From assembly GCF_004004565.1 (NCBI RefSeq), contig NZ_SACM01000001.1, positions 744,001 to 808,000 of the forward strand: a stretch of DNA of 64,000 bases, in the 5' to 3' direction. The DNA comes from Inhella crocodyli (GTDB taxonomy: Bacteria > Pseudomonadota > Gammaproteobacteria > Burkholderiales > Burkholderiaceae_C). Position numbers and translations under genes: made by a program. Below the pieces are notes generated by a model. That model saw only the letters and a program-made list of their open reading frames with translations. It was not told where the DNA came from and ran no database searches. Shown in pieces: positions 1-9,802 of this stretch (positions within the stretch are counted from its first letter, which is position 1; the number at the start of each line of letters is the position of its first letter).

Positions 1-236
1 CCCGCGACCTAGCATCCCTGCGAGGGACCTTGGGGGGCCCACGTCCGGGCAAACCCTCATACCGGTTTGACAAGGACGTGCCCGGGTGTGACAAACGCCC
101 AAGGCCGAGCCTCAAGTTCCAGAAAAAGTAACCGAAAGCCCGAAGACGATGGCCCGTTGAAGGGGTGCGCATTCGCTTGTGCGCCTTCGCAGCAGCCCCG
201 AAGAACGGCAACCCACACTGAACAAGTGAGCGCACC
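1..236. other. Leader region before the giant repeat gene, no gene seen
   Basis: No convincing coding sequence lies here. A perfect TTGACA sits at 67-72 on the plus strand, but I see no good -10 box at the right distance, so it is only a weak promoter candidate for the giant gene. An in-frame TGA at 219-221 closes the giant gene's frame just upstream of its ATG. The region contains no obvious repeat units of the downstream array. Confidence 0.4.
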
Positions 237-3200
237 ATGGCTTCTCTGATCTCCAGCCTGACCTCCGACCAAATCGCCGCCCTGTCAACGGTGACCTTGG
301 CCCGGCTGACCAGCGACGACTGGGCGGCGTTCAACACGAATCAGATCCAGGCGCTGACCACCGACCAGGTGCGCAGCCTCAGCAGCCAGGCCTTCGGTTT
401 CCTCAGCACCGAGCAGTTCGCGGCCTTCGAGACGCGGGACCTGCAGGTCATCAGCACGGCGGCCCTGTCGACGCTGAAGACCGACATGCTCAACGCCCTG
501 AGCACCGACCAGATGGGCGCGCTGACCTCGGCGCAGGTCAAGGGCCTGACCACCGGGCAAATCGCCTCGCTGGTCTCCGACAACGTCAACGCCCTGACCA
601 CGGCGCAGTTCGCCAACCTCAGCACCACCCAGCTGGGCGCGCTGACCACCGACCAGGTGTCGGTGCTGGAGTCGGCCGACCTGGTGGCCATCGGCAGCAC
701 CGGCATCCGCGCCTTCAGCAGCGCGGCCGTGGGCGCCTTGTCCACCGACAACATCGCCGCGCTCAGCTCCACCCAGGCGGCCGTGCTCACCAGCACCCAG
801 GCCAAGGGCCTGACCACCGACCAGATCGACGCCCTGGGCAGCGCCAACGTCGGCGTGCTGTCCACCGACCTGCTGCGCAGCCTGACCACGGCCCAGATCG
901 CCGCCATGGACTCGGCGCAGTTCTCGGCCCTGAAGAGCTCGCAGGTGCAGGCCTTCAGCACCGCCCAGATCTCGGCCCTGCCCACCGACACCCTGAACGC
1001 CCTGGGCACGGCCCAGTTCAACGCCCTGTCCACCACCCAGGTGTCGGCCCTGACGACCGACCAACTGGCCAGTCTGGAAACCGACGACCTGCGCGCCTTG
1101 AGCACCAACGCGCTGCGCTCGCTGTCCAGCGCCCAGGTGGGCGCCCTGAGCACCGACGGCGTGGTGGCCTTGACCACCGCGCAAGCCGCGTCGATCACGT
1201 CCAACCAGGCCAAGGGCTTGAGCACCGACCAGCTCGGTGCGCTGCAAACCGACGACCTGCGCGCCCTCAGCACCGACACCCTGCGCTCGCTCAGCTCCAA
1301 CCAGGTTGGCGCCCTCAGCACCGACAACATCGTGGCCTTGACCACGGGGCAGGCCGCGGCCCTGGCCTCGAACCAAGTGCAAGGCCTGAGCACCGACCAG
1401 ACCGGCGCCCTGCAAACGGACGACCTGCGCGCCTTGGGCACCGCCACGCTGCGGGCCCTGAGCACCGACCAGCTGGGCGCCTTGGGCTCTGACCAGCTCG
1501 GCGCGCTGACCACGGTGCAGGTGCAAAACCTCACCACCCAGCAAGTCGCCGGCCTCGACACCGACGACCTCAACGCCTTCGGCACCGCCCAGTTCGCGGC
1601 CATGACCACCGGCCAGCTGACCGGCCTGACCACCGACCAGGTGGCCAGCCTGCAGACGGCCGACCTGGTGGCCATCGGCTCGGCGGGCCTGCGTGCCCTG
1701 AACTCGGCCCAAGTGGGGGCCCTGAGCACCGATGGCGTCGTGGCCCTCACAACAACGCAGGCGGCCAGCCTGACCACCGGGCAAGCGGCCGGCCTGACCA
1801 CGGACCAAATGGCCGCCATGGCCACCGACGACCTGCGTGCCCTGTCGTCCGCGACCCTGCGCGCCCTCGACTCCGACCAACTGGGCGCCCTGACCAGCAC
1901 GCAATTGGGGCAACTGACCACCGCCCAGATCCAGGCCTTGACCACCGGCCAGCTGGCAGGCTTGGCCACCGACGACCTGAATGCCCTGACCACCGGCCAG
2001 TTTGCCGCGCTGACCACCGCCCAACTGCGGTCGCTGACCACCGACCAGCTCGGCAGCCTCGAAACCGATGACCTGCGCGCTTTGGGCAGCGCCGGCCTGT
2101 CGGCCCTCACCTCGGCACAGATCGCAGCGCTGAGCACCGACGGCATCGTGGCCCTGACCACGCAGCAGGCCGCCAGCCTCAGCACGGCGCAAGCCGCTGG
2201 CCTGAGCACCGACCAGATGGTGGCCCTGGCCACCGACGACCTGCGCGTGCTGAACACCGCCACCCTGCGCGCCCTGACCACGGCGCAGCTGGACGCGATG
2301 GGCTCCGACCAGTTCGGCAACCTGACCAGCACCCAAGTCCAGTCGCTGACCACCCTGCAGGTGTCCAAGTTGGGCACCGACGACCTCAACGCGCTGACCA
2401 GCGCACAGTTCGGCCAGCTCACCAGCACGCAGGTGTCGGTGCTGACGACCGACCAGTTGGGCAGCCTGGAAACGGCCGATGTGGTGGGCCTGGGCACCCA
2501 AGGCCTGCGCACGCTCAGCTCGGCCCAGATGGGCGCGCTCAGCACCGACGGCATCGTCGCGCTGACCACCGCACAGGCGGCCGCCATCGGCTCCACGCAA
2601 GCCGCGGGGCTGACGACCGACCAAATGGGCGCGCTGGAAACCGACGACATCCAACGCCTGACCAGCGTGGCCCTGCGCCAACTCAGCACCGACCAGATCG
2701 GTGCCCTGAGCTCCGACCAGCTGGGTTCGCTGACCAGCAGCCAAGTCCAAGCGCTGACGACGGGCCAGATCTCGACCCTGGCCACCGACACCCTCAACGC
2801 CCTGGGCACGGCCCAGTTCGCGGCGCTGAGCACGACGCAAGTCCGCTCCCTCACCACCGAGCAGGTCTCGGGCCTGGAAACGGCCGACCTGCGCGCCTTG
2901 GGCAGCGCCGGCATCGCCACCTTCACCACGGGCCAGATCGCCGCCATCAACACCGATGGCATCCAGGCCATGACGACGGCGCAGTTCGCCGCGCTGGCCA
3001 GCGGCCAAGCCGCCGGCCTGACCACCGACCAGATCGTCGCCCTGCAAACCGACGACCTGCGGGCAATCGGCACGGCGACGGTGCGTGCCCTGAGCACGGC
3101 CCAGGTCGACGCCCTGGGCTCCGACCAGATGGCCGCCCTGACCAGCCAGCAGCTGCAGGGCTTGAGCACGGGCCAAGTGGCCGCGCTCTCGACCGATGAC

Positions 3201-6200
3201 CTGAACGCGCTGACCACCGACCAGTTCGGGCAGCTGTTGACCTCGCAAGTGGCGGTGCTGACCACGACGCAGATGAGCGCCCTGGAGACCGCCGACGTGG
3301 TGGCCCTGGGCACCACGGGCGTTCGCGCGCTGAGCTCGGCCCAGCTCGGGGCCTTGAGCAGCGACAGCGTCGTGGCGCTCACCACCGCCCAAACCTCGGT
3401 GCTGACCACGGCCCAGGTGCAAGGCCTGAACACCGACCAGGTCGGCGTGATCGAAACGCTGGACGTCCGCAGCCTGACGACCGACGCGCTGCGCGCCCTG
3501 AGCACGGCGCAGTTGGACGCCTTGACGACCGACCAGTTCGCGCAGATGCGAACCAACCAGGTCCAAGCCCTGCGCACCAACCAGATCGCGGCCATCGGGA
3601 CCGACGACCTGAATGCCTTGAGCACCGACCAGTTCGCCGCCATGACGACGGCCCAGGTGGCCGCGCTGACGACCAACCAGGTCTCCAGCCTGGAAACGGC
3701 CGACCTGGTCGCCGTTGGCGTCAATGGCGTGCGCGCCCTCGGCACCGGCCAGATCGGGGCCATCAGCACCGACGGCATCGTGGCCATGACCACGGCCCAG
3801 TTCGCCGCGCTGAGCAGCGCCCAGGTGGCCGGCTTGAGCACCGACCAGATCGCCAACCTGGAAACCGACGACCTGCGCGCCCTCAGCACCGACGCCCTGC
3901 GGGCCCTGAGCACCAACCAGATCGGCGCCCTGAGCACCGACCAACTGGCGCAGCTCACCACCAACCAGGTGCGCGCGCTGACCACGGCGCAACTGGCCTC
4001 GTTGGGCACGGACGACCTGAACGCGCTGGGCACGGACCAAGTGGCGGCCCTCACAACCAACCAGATCGTGGCACTGACCACGGATCAGGTTGCCAGTTTG
4101 GAAACCGCCGACTTGGTGGCCATCGGCAGCAGCGGCACCCGTGCGCTGACCACCGCCCAGTTCGCCGCGCTGAGCACCGACAGCATCGTGGCCCTGACCA
4201 CGGCCCAAGCCGCGCAGATCACCTCGGCCCAGGCCGCGGCCCTGAGCACCGACCAGGTTGGCGCCCTGGCCACCGACGACTTCCGGGCCCTGAGCACGGC
4301 CGCCCTGTCGGGCTTCTCGTCGCGCAACATCGGCGCGCTGAGCACCGACAACATCGTGGCCCTGACCACGCTGCAGGCCAGCACGCTGACGACCGCCCAG
4401 GTCAAGGGCCTGAGCACCGACCAGATGGTGGCCCTGGCCACCGACGACCTGCGCGCCCTGAGCACGCAAGCCCTGACGACCCTGAGCACCGACCAGCTCA
4501 ACGCCATGGGCACCGACCAGTTCGCGCAGATGACCAATGCGCAGGTCCAGAGCCTGACCACGGGCCAGGTCACCTCGCTGGAAACCGACGACCTGAACGC
4601 CTTCGGCACCGCCCAGTTCGCGGCGCTGCGCACGGGCCAGGTGTCGGCCTTCTCCACCGACCAGATCGCCAACCTGCAGACCAACGACATCGTCGCCCTG
4701 GGCTCGGCCGGCATCCGCGTGCTGACCACCGCGCAACTGGGCGCCATGAGCTCCGACCAGCTCGGCTCGCTGACCAGCCAGCAGGTGCAGGGCATGACCA
4801 CGGGGCAGGTCTCGAGCCTCGCCACCGACACCCTCAACGCCCTGGGCACCACCCAGTTTGCGGCGATGAGCACGGCCCAGGTACGGGCCTTCACGACCGA
4901 CCAGGTCAACAACCTGGAAACCAACGACCTGCGCGCCATCGGCAGCGCCGGCGTGGCGGCCTTCACCACCGCCCAGGTCGGCGCCATCAGCACCGACGGC
5001 ATCCAGGCCATGACGACGGCGCAATTCGCCGCCATCGCTTCGGGCCAGGTTGCCGGCCTGACCACCGACCAGATCGCCGCCATCCAGACCGACGACGTTC
5101 AGGCCCTGGGCACCAGCAGCCTGCGCACCTTCAGCACGGCGCAGCTCGACGCGATGGGCTCCGACCAAATCGCCGCGCTCACCAGCCGCCAAGTGCAAGG
5201 CCTGGGCACCGGCCAGGTGGCCGCCCTGTCCACCGACGACCTGAACGCGCTGACCACCACCCAGTTCGGCCAGCTGCTGACCAGCCAGATCGCCGCGATG
5301 ACCACCAACCAGGTGGGCAGCCTGGAGACGGCCGACGTCGTCGCCATCGGCAGCGCCGGCGTCAAGGCACTGAACTCCGGCCAGATCGGCGCCTTGAGCA
5401 CCGACAACGTCGTGGCCCTCACCACCGCCCAGGCCGCGGTGCTCAACACCACCCAAGTCAAGGGCCTGACGACCGATCAGATCGGCGTGATCCAGACCGA
5501 CGACCTGCGCGCCCTCAGCACCGAGGCCGTGCGTGGCATGAGCACCGACCAGCTCGGCGCCTTGAGCACCGACCAGATTTCCAGCCTGCGCACGCAGCAA
5601 ACCCAGTCGCTGCTGACCAGCCAGGTCGCCTCGCTGAGCACCGACAACCTGAACGCGCTCAAGACCGAGCACTTCGCCACCCTGACCACCGGCCAGGTGG
5701 CCGCGCTGACGACGGGCCAAGTGAACAACCTGGAGACGACCGACGTCGTGGCCTTGGGCACCAACGGCGTCAAGGCGCTCAGCTCGGCGCAGATCGGTGC
5801 GCTGAACACCGACGGCGTGGTGGCGCTGACCACCGCCCAGGTCTCGGTCCTGAGCACGACGCAAGTCGCCGGCCTGACGACCGATCAGAACCCGGTGATC
5901 CAGACCGATGACGTGCGCGCCCTGAGCACCGCCGGCATCCGCAGCTTCACCACCGCCCAGCTCGATGCGCTGACCACCGACCAGCTGCGCAACATGACGA
6001 CGGCCCAGGTGCAAGCGCTGAGCACGGCCCAGCTGGTGTCCCTGGGCACCGACGACCTGAACGCCTTCGGCACCGCCCAGTTTGCGGCGATGAGCACGCT
6101 GCAGTTGGCCTCGCTGACGACCGACCAGGTCGCCAGCCTGGAGACGGCCGACCTGGTGGCCATTGGCGCCAACGGCGTCAAGGCGTTGACCTCGGCCCAG

Positions 6201-9200
6201 TTCAAAGCGCTGAGCACCGACAACATCCAAGCCCTGACGACCGCGCAAGCCGCCGCGCTGACCACGCTGCAAACCAAGGCGATGACGACCGACCAGGTGG
6301 GCGCTTTGGAAACCGACGACCTGCGGGCCCTGAGCACCGCGGCCTTGTCGGGCCTGGGCTCCGACCAGATCGGCGCGCTCAGCACCGACAACATCGTGGC
6401 CCTGACCAGCCAGCAAGCGGCCTCGCTGAGCACGGCCCAGGTCAAGGGCCTGAGCACCGATCAGTTGGTGGCCCTGGCCACGGACGACCTGCGCGCCCTG
6501 AGCACGCAAGCCCTCCAGGCCCTGTCCACCGACCAACTCAACGCCATGGGCACCGCGCAGTTCGCGCAGCTCACCAACGCCCAGGTGCAGAGCCTGAGCA
6601 CGGGCCAAGTGGCGTCGCTGGAAACGGACGATCTCAACGCCCTGAGCACGGCGCAGTTTGCGGCGCTGCGCACGGCCCAGATCGCCGTCTTGACCACCGA
6701 CCAGATCGGCAGCCTGCAAAGCGATGACCTCGTCGCCCTGGGCTCGGCCGGCTTGCGCGCCTTGGGCAGCGACCAGGTTGGCGCCATCGGCACCGCCAAC
6801 GTCCAGGCCATGACGAGCCAGCAATGGGGCTCGATCACCAGCACGCAGATTGCGGGCGTGACCACCGACCAACTTGGCGCCTTGGAGTCCAACGACCTGC
6901 GGGCCCTGGCCACGGCCACCCTGCGCGCGTTGACCTCCGACCAACTCGGCAGCCTGAGTTCGGCGCAGTTCCAGCAACTGCTCACCGCGCAATCGGCCAG
7001 CCTGGGCACCGGCCAGATCGCGGCCCTGGCCACGGACGACCTCAACGCCTTCGGCACCCAGCACTTCGCCAGCTTCACCAGCGCCCAGGTGGCCGCCCTG
7101 ACCAGCGACCAACTCGGCAGCCTGGAGACCGACGACCTGCGCGCCCTGGGCAGCAACGGCATCCGCGCCCTCAGCTCGGCACAGATCGCCGCGCTGAGCA
7201 CCGACGGCATCGTGGCCCTGACGACCGCACAAGCCACCACGCTGAGCTCCGCCCAGGTGGCCGGCCTGAGCACCGACCAGATGGTGGCCCTGGCCACCGA
7301 CGACCTGCGGGCCTTGAGCACGCAGGCGCTGTCCAAGCTGACCACGGCCCAACTGGACGCCATGGGCTCTGACCAGTTCGGCGCGCTGGCCACCAACCAA
7401 AGCCGCGGCCTCACCACGGCGCAGCTGGCGGCCCTGAGCACCGACGACCTCAATGCCCTGGGCACCCAGCACTTCGCCACCTTCAGCACCGACCAAGTGG
7501 CTGCGCTGACGACCGACCAGGTCAACAACCTGCAAACGGCCGACGTGGCCGCCATCGGGGCCAACGGCATCCGCGCCTTCAGCTCCAAGCAAATCGGCGC
7601 CCTGAGCACCGACGGCATCGTGGCCCTGAGCACGGCGATGGCCGCCAACCTGAGCACCAGCCAAGTGGCCGGCCTCACCACCGACCAAATGGCCGCCTTT
7701 GCCACCGACGATCTGCGGGCCCTCGTGGCCGGCACGGTCCGCGCGCTGAGCACCGACCAGCTCAACGCGATGACCAGCGACCAGTGGGCGAACCTCACCA
7801 CGACGCAAACCTCGTCGTTGACCACGGCCCAGATTCGTGGCCTGGAATCCGACGACCTGGTGGCGATGGGCACGGGCCAGTGGGCGTCGATGACCTCGGC
7901 CCAGTTGGCCGCGCTGACGACCGATCAAATCGGTTCGATGCAAAGCGCCGACATCGCCGCCATCGGCAGCAACGGCATCCGCGCGCTCGGGTCCGCCCAG
8001 ATCGCGGCCATCAGCACCGATGGCATCGTGGCCCTGGGCACCCAGCAGTTCGCGGTGCTCACCAGCGCCCAAGCCGCCGGGTTGACGACCGACCAGCTCG
8101 ACGCCATCGAAAGCGCCGACATGGCCGGCCTGTCCACCGCCGCGCTGCGTCAGCTGAGCACCGACCAGTTCACGGTGCTCGATTCGGCCCAAGTTTCGAA
8201 GCTGACGACAGCGCAAATCAGCGCGCTCACCTCGGCCCAGATCGGCACCCTGTCCACGGACGAGGTGGTGGCCCTGAGCACCGCACAAGTTCGTGCGTTG
8301 ACCTCGGCCCAAATGCTGGGCATCACCACCGAGCAGTTGGCGGCCATGGCCACCGACGACGTCGCGGTGCTGACGACCGCCCAGTTCAAGGCCTTCGATT
8401 CGGCCGACTTCAGCGCCCTGACCAGCGACCAAGTGGCCGCGCTCAGCAGTGCCCAAGTGGTAGGCATCACCAGCGACCAAGTCGTGGGCATCAGCACCGA
8501 CGCCATCGGCTCGCTGGGCACCGCCGCCTTGCGCGCCCTGGGCACCGCCGCCTTCGCGGCCCTGACCACCGACCAGATCGGCGCCCTGAGCACCGACCAG
8601 GTGGCCGCGCTCACCACCGGCCAGTTGGCCGCCATGAGCACTGCCCAGGTCGTGGCCCTGGAGACGGCCGACTTCGCCCTGCTGACCACGGGACAACTGC
8701 GGGCCTTCTCGTCGGCCCAGATCGGGGCCATCGAGACCGACGACTTGCGCACCCTGGGCACCGACGACATCGCCGCCTTCACCACGCTGCAGATCGACGG
8801 GCTGACCACCGACCAGATCCAGGCCTTCACGACCGACCAGGTCAAGGGCTTCGAGACGGCCGACCTGGGCAGCATGAACATGGACCAGGTGCTGGCCTTC
8901 ACCTCCGACCAGACGGGGGCCATGAGCACGGCACAGATCAACGCCCTGTTCCTGGCCACGCCCATCATGCTGGACCTGGACGGCAACGGCATCCAAACCC
9001 TGTCGGCCAGCCAAGGGGTGAACTTCGACCTGAACGGCGACGGACAGAGCGCGAAGTGGGGCTGGGCGGCCGGCAACGACGGCTTCCTGGTGATGGACCG
9101 CAACAACGACGGCGTCATCAACGACGGCAAGGAACTCTTCGGCTCGGGCACCCGCTTGGCCGACGGCACCCGTGCCGCCGATGGCTTCGCCGCCATGGCC

Positions 9201-9659
9201 GCCGAAGACAGCAACCGCGACGGCAAGCTCGACGCCCAGGACGCCAACTGGAGCAAGCTGCAGGTCTGGGTGGACGGCGACCACGACGGCGTGACCGACG
9301 CCGGCGAGCTCAAGAACTTGGCCGAACTGGGCATCACCTCCTTCGACCTCAGCGCGGCCAAGGGCAGCGACGTGAACAACGGCAACTTCGTGGGCCTGGT
9401 CTCCAAGTTCACGAAGGACGACGGCAGCACCCACACGCTGGCCGACGTCTGGTTCGCCAAGGACACGACGCCACCTCCGGCCGACGAGGTGATCGCCGCC
9501 GCACCCACGGCGCTGACCCTGCCTGGCACGACGGCCACGCCGATGGGCAGCACGGATGGCGCGGTGAGCGACTTGGCCAGCCTGCGCCACGGTGGCCTCA
9601 CGCCGAACTTGGTCTACAAGGGCGACGACGACGAGCGCTTCGTCCCGCCGATCATCTAA
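237..9659 (+). CDS. Giant octapeptide-repeat protein with C-terminal calcium-type loops, predicted type I secretion substrate
   Basis: The product is 3140 residues. The start is certain: an in-frame TGA at 219-221 is followed by the only ATG, at 237. Residues 7-2902 are about 362 consecutive octads with consensus x-L-[ST]-T-[DA]-Q-[VI]-x; almost every octad has Ser or Thr at position 4 and most also at position 3. I see no cysteine. Residues about 2910-3060 carry Asp/Gly-rich loops of EF-hand or dockerin type, such as DLDGNG, DLNGDG, DRNNDG, DSNRDG and DGDHDG. The tail of about 80 residues ends in VPPII. There is no signal peptide, no membrane segment and no RTX nonapeptide. The nearby minus-strand type I secretion genes and glycosyltransferases suggest an exported, probably O-glycosylated adhesin, surface-layer or matrix protein. 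Export and glycosylation are inference; the repeat structure is read directly. Confidence 0.93.
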   Translation: MASLISSLTSDQIAALSTVTLARLTSDDWAAFNTNQIQALTTDQVRSLSSQAFGFLSTEQFAAFETRDLQVISTAALSTLKTDMLNALSTDQMGALTSAQVKGLTTGQIASLVSDNVNALTTAQFANLSTTQLGALTTDQVSVLESADLVAIGSTGIRAFSSAAVGALSTDNIAALSSTQAAVLTSTQAKGLTTDQIDALGSANVGVLSTDLLRSLTTAQIAAMDSAQFSALKSSQVQAFSTAQISALPTDTLNALGTAQFNALSTTQVSALTTDQLASLETDDLRALSTNALRSLSSAQVGALSTDGVVALTTAQAASITSNQAKGLSTDQLGALQTDDLRALSTDTLRSLSSNQVGALSTDNIVALTTGQAAALASNQVQGLSTDQTGALQTDDLRALGTATLRALSTDQLGALGSDQLGALTTVQVQNLTTQQVAGLDTDDLNAFGTAQFAAMTTGQLTGLTTDQVASLQTADLVAIGSAGLRALNSAQVGALSTDGVVALTTTQAASLTTGQAAGLTTDQMAAMATDDLRALSSATLRALDSDQLGALTSTQLGQLTTAQIQALTTGQLAGLATDDLNALTTGQFAALTTAQLRSLTTDQLGSLETDDLRALGSAGLSALTSAQIAALSTDGIVALTTQQAASLSTAQAAGLSTDQMVALATDDLRVLNTATLRALTTAQLDAMGSDQFGNLTSTQVQSLTTLQVSKLGTDDLNALTSAQFGQLTSTQVSVLTTDQLGSLETADVVGLGTQGLRTLSSAQMGALSTDGIVALTTAQAAAIGSTQAAGLTTDQMGALETDDIQRLTSVALRQLSTDQIGALSSDQLGSLTSSQVQALTTGQISTLATDTLNALGTAQFAALSTTQVRSLTTEQVSGLETADLRALGSAGIATFTTGQIAAINTDGIQAMTTAQFAALASGQAAGLTTDQIVALQTDDLRAIGTATVRALSTAQVDALGSDQMAALTSQQLQGLSTGQVAALSTDDLNALTTDQFGQLLTSQVAVLTTTQMSALETADVVALGTTGVRALSSAQLGALSSDSVVALTTAQTSVLTTAQVQGLNTDQVGVIETLDVRSLTTDALRALSTAQLDALTTDQFAQMRTNQVQALRTNQIAAIGTDDLNALSTDQFAAMTTAQVAALTTNQVSSLETADLVAVGVNGVRALGTGQIGAISTDGIVAMTTAQFAALSSAQVAGLSTDQIANLETDDLRALSTDALRALSTNQIGALSTDQLAQLTTNQVRALTTAQLASLGTDDLNALGTDQVAALTTNQIVALTTDQVASLETADLVAIGSSGTRALTTAQFAALSTDSIVALTTAQAAQITSAQAAALSTDQVGALATDDFRALSTAALSGFSSRNIGALSTDNIVALTTLQASTLTTAQVKGLSTDQMVALATDDLRALSTQALTTLSTDQLNAMGTDQFAQMTNAQVQSLTTGQVTSLETDDLNAFGTAQFAALRTGQVSAFSTDQIANLQTNDIVALGSAGIRVLTTAQLGAMSSDQLGSLTSQQVQGMTTGQVSSLATDTLNALGTTQFAAMSTAQVRAFTTDQVNNLETNDLRAIGSAGVAAFTTAQVGAISTDGIQAMTTAQFAAIASGQVAGLTTDQIAAIQTDDVQALGTSSLRTFSTAQLDAMGSDQIAALTSRQVQGLGTGQVAALSTDDLNALTTTQFGQLLTSQIAAMTTNQVGSLETADVVAIGSAGVKALNSGQIGALSTDNVVALTTAQAAVLNTTQVKGLTTDQIGVIQTDDLRALSTEAVRGMSTDQLGALSTDQISSLRTQQTQSLLTSQVASLSTDNLNALKTEHFATLTTGQVAALTTGQVNNLETTDVVALGTNGVKALSSAQIGALNTDGVVALTTAQVSVLSTTQVAGLTTDQNPVIQTDDVRALSTAGIRSFTTAQLDALTTDQLRNMTTAQVQALSTAQLVSLGTDDLNAFGTAQFAAMSTLQLASLTTDQVASLETADLVAIGANGVKALTSAQFKALSTDNIQALTTAQAAALTTLQTKAMTTDQVGALETDDLRALSTAALSGLGSDQIGALSTDNIVALTSQQAASLSTAQVKGLSTDQLVALATDDLRALSTQALQALSTDQLNAMGTAQFAQLTNAQVQSLSTGQVASLETDDLNALSTAQFAALRTAQIAVLTTDQIGSLQSDDLVALGSAGLRALGSDQVGAIGTANVQAMTSQQWGSITSTQIAGVTTDQLGALESNDLRALATATLRALTSDQLGSLSSAQFQQLLTAQSASLGTGQIAALATDDLNAFGTQHFASFTSAQVAALTSDQLGSLETDDLRALGSNGIRALSSAQIAALSTDGIVALTTAQATTLSSAQVAGLSTDQMVALATDDLRALSTQALSKLTTAQLDAMGSDQFGALATNQSRGLTTAQLAALSTDDLNALGTQHFATFSTDQVAALTTDQVNNLQTADVAAIGANGIRAFSSKQIGALSTDGIVALSTAMAANLSTSQVAGLTTDQMAAFATDDLRALVAGTVRALSTDQLNAMTSDQWANLTTTQTSSLTTAQIRGLESDDLVAMGTGQWASMTSAQLAALTTDQIGSMQSADIAAIGSNGIRALGSAQIAAISTDGIVALGTQQFAVLTSAQAAGLTTDQLDAIESADMAGLSTAALRQLSTDQFTVLDSAQVSKLTTAQISALTSAQIGTLSTDEVVALSTAQVRALTSAQMLGITTEQLAAMATDDVAVLTTAQFKAFDSADFSALTSDQVAALSSAQVVGITSDQVVGISTDAIGSLGTAALRALGTAAFAALTTDQIGALSTDQVAALTTGQLAAMSTAQVVALETADFALLTTGQLRAFSSAQIGAIETDDLRTLGTDDIAAFTTLQIDGLTTDQIQAFTTDQVKGFETADLGSMNMDQVLAFTSDQTGAMSTAQINALFLATPIMLDLDGNGIQTLSASQGVNFDLNGDGQSAKWGWAAGNDGFLVMDRNNDGVINDGKELFGSGTRLADGTRAADGFAAMAAEDSNRDGKLDAQDANWSKLQVWVDGDHDGVTDAGELKNLAELGITSFDLSAAKGSDVNNGNFVGLVSKFTKDDGSTHTLADVWFAKDTTPPPADEVIAAAPTALTLPGTTATPMGSTDGAVSDLASLRHGGLTPNLVYKGDDDERFVPPII
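255..8942 (+). repeat. 24-bp (octapeptide) tandem repeat array with a 408-bp super-repeat
   Basis: The array holds 362 octads with no phase break. Super-repeats begin at 255, 663, 1071, 1647, 2055, 2463, 2871, 3279, 3687, 4095, 4671, 4911, 5319, 5727, 6135, 6711, 7119, 7527, 7935 and, degenerate, 8343. The spacing is 408 bp (17 octads) except for three of 576 bp (24 octads) and one of 240 bp (10 octads). Landmark octads with an Asp pair or its relic occur at positions 1, 8 and 14 of the 17: an LETADL type followed by AIGSxG, an ATDDLR type, and a GTDDLN type. The copies vary at synonymous and non-synonymous sites. Confidence 0.95.
1071..1406 (+). repeat. Two tandem copies of the 168-bp (7-octad) module
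   Basis: The dyad GACGAC of the TDD landmark octad occurs at 1083, 1251 and 1419, exactly 168 bp apart. The super-repeat starting at 1071 therefore carries an extra 7-octad block (1071-1238 and 1239-1406). The same gain explains the 576-bp super-repeats starting at 4095 and 6135. The 240-bp unit at 4671 is the reciprocal loss. Confidence 0.85.
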
Positions 9660-9698
9660 ACCGATTGCGCGAACGCCGGCCCCAATGCGGCCGGCCCC

Positions 9699-9733
9699 GA
9701 CCCCGCCACCTTCGGGTGCGCGGGGTCTTTTTT
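9699..9733 (+). terminator. Rho-independent terminator of the giant repeat gene
   Basis: A GC-rich stem (GACCCCG/CGGGGTC plus an inner CACC/GGTG) closes on a TTCG tetraloop and is followed by a run of T at 9727-9733. It lies 40 bases after the stop codon and separates the giant gene from the small gene at 9803. Confidence 0.85.
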
Positions 9734-9802
9734 GTCCGCATCCCCGGGCTGCTTGGCGTTTTTCCGAGGCGACGTTCCCTGCCGCAGCGCCACACTCGGT
9801 CC

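Noticed and set aside
255-8942. CRISPR array
   Set aside because: The 24-bp periodicity is in-frame coding sequence with variable copies and no unique spacers.
8970-9310. RTX toxin C-terminus
   Set aside because: The Asp/Gly loops are DxDGxG and DxNxDG types, not the GGxGxDxUx nonapeptide.
285-9590. Antisense reading frame open for about 3100 codons opposite the giant gene, and several long frames on both strands
   Set aside because: Repetitive, GC-rich codons such as CTG, ACC, GAC, CAG and GTG give no stops on the reverse strand. The implied products are Arg/Gly/Gln/His-rich and lack any domain. Only the plus-strand frame has a coherent octad pattern, C-terminal calcium loops and a downstream terminator.
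7784-9802. Plus-strand frame continuing upstream of the small gene at 9803 through the repeat array
   Set aside because: It overlaps the giant gene in another frame, crosses its terminator, and reads as low-complexity His/Arg/Pro sequence until 9803.
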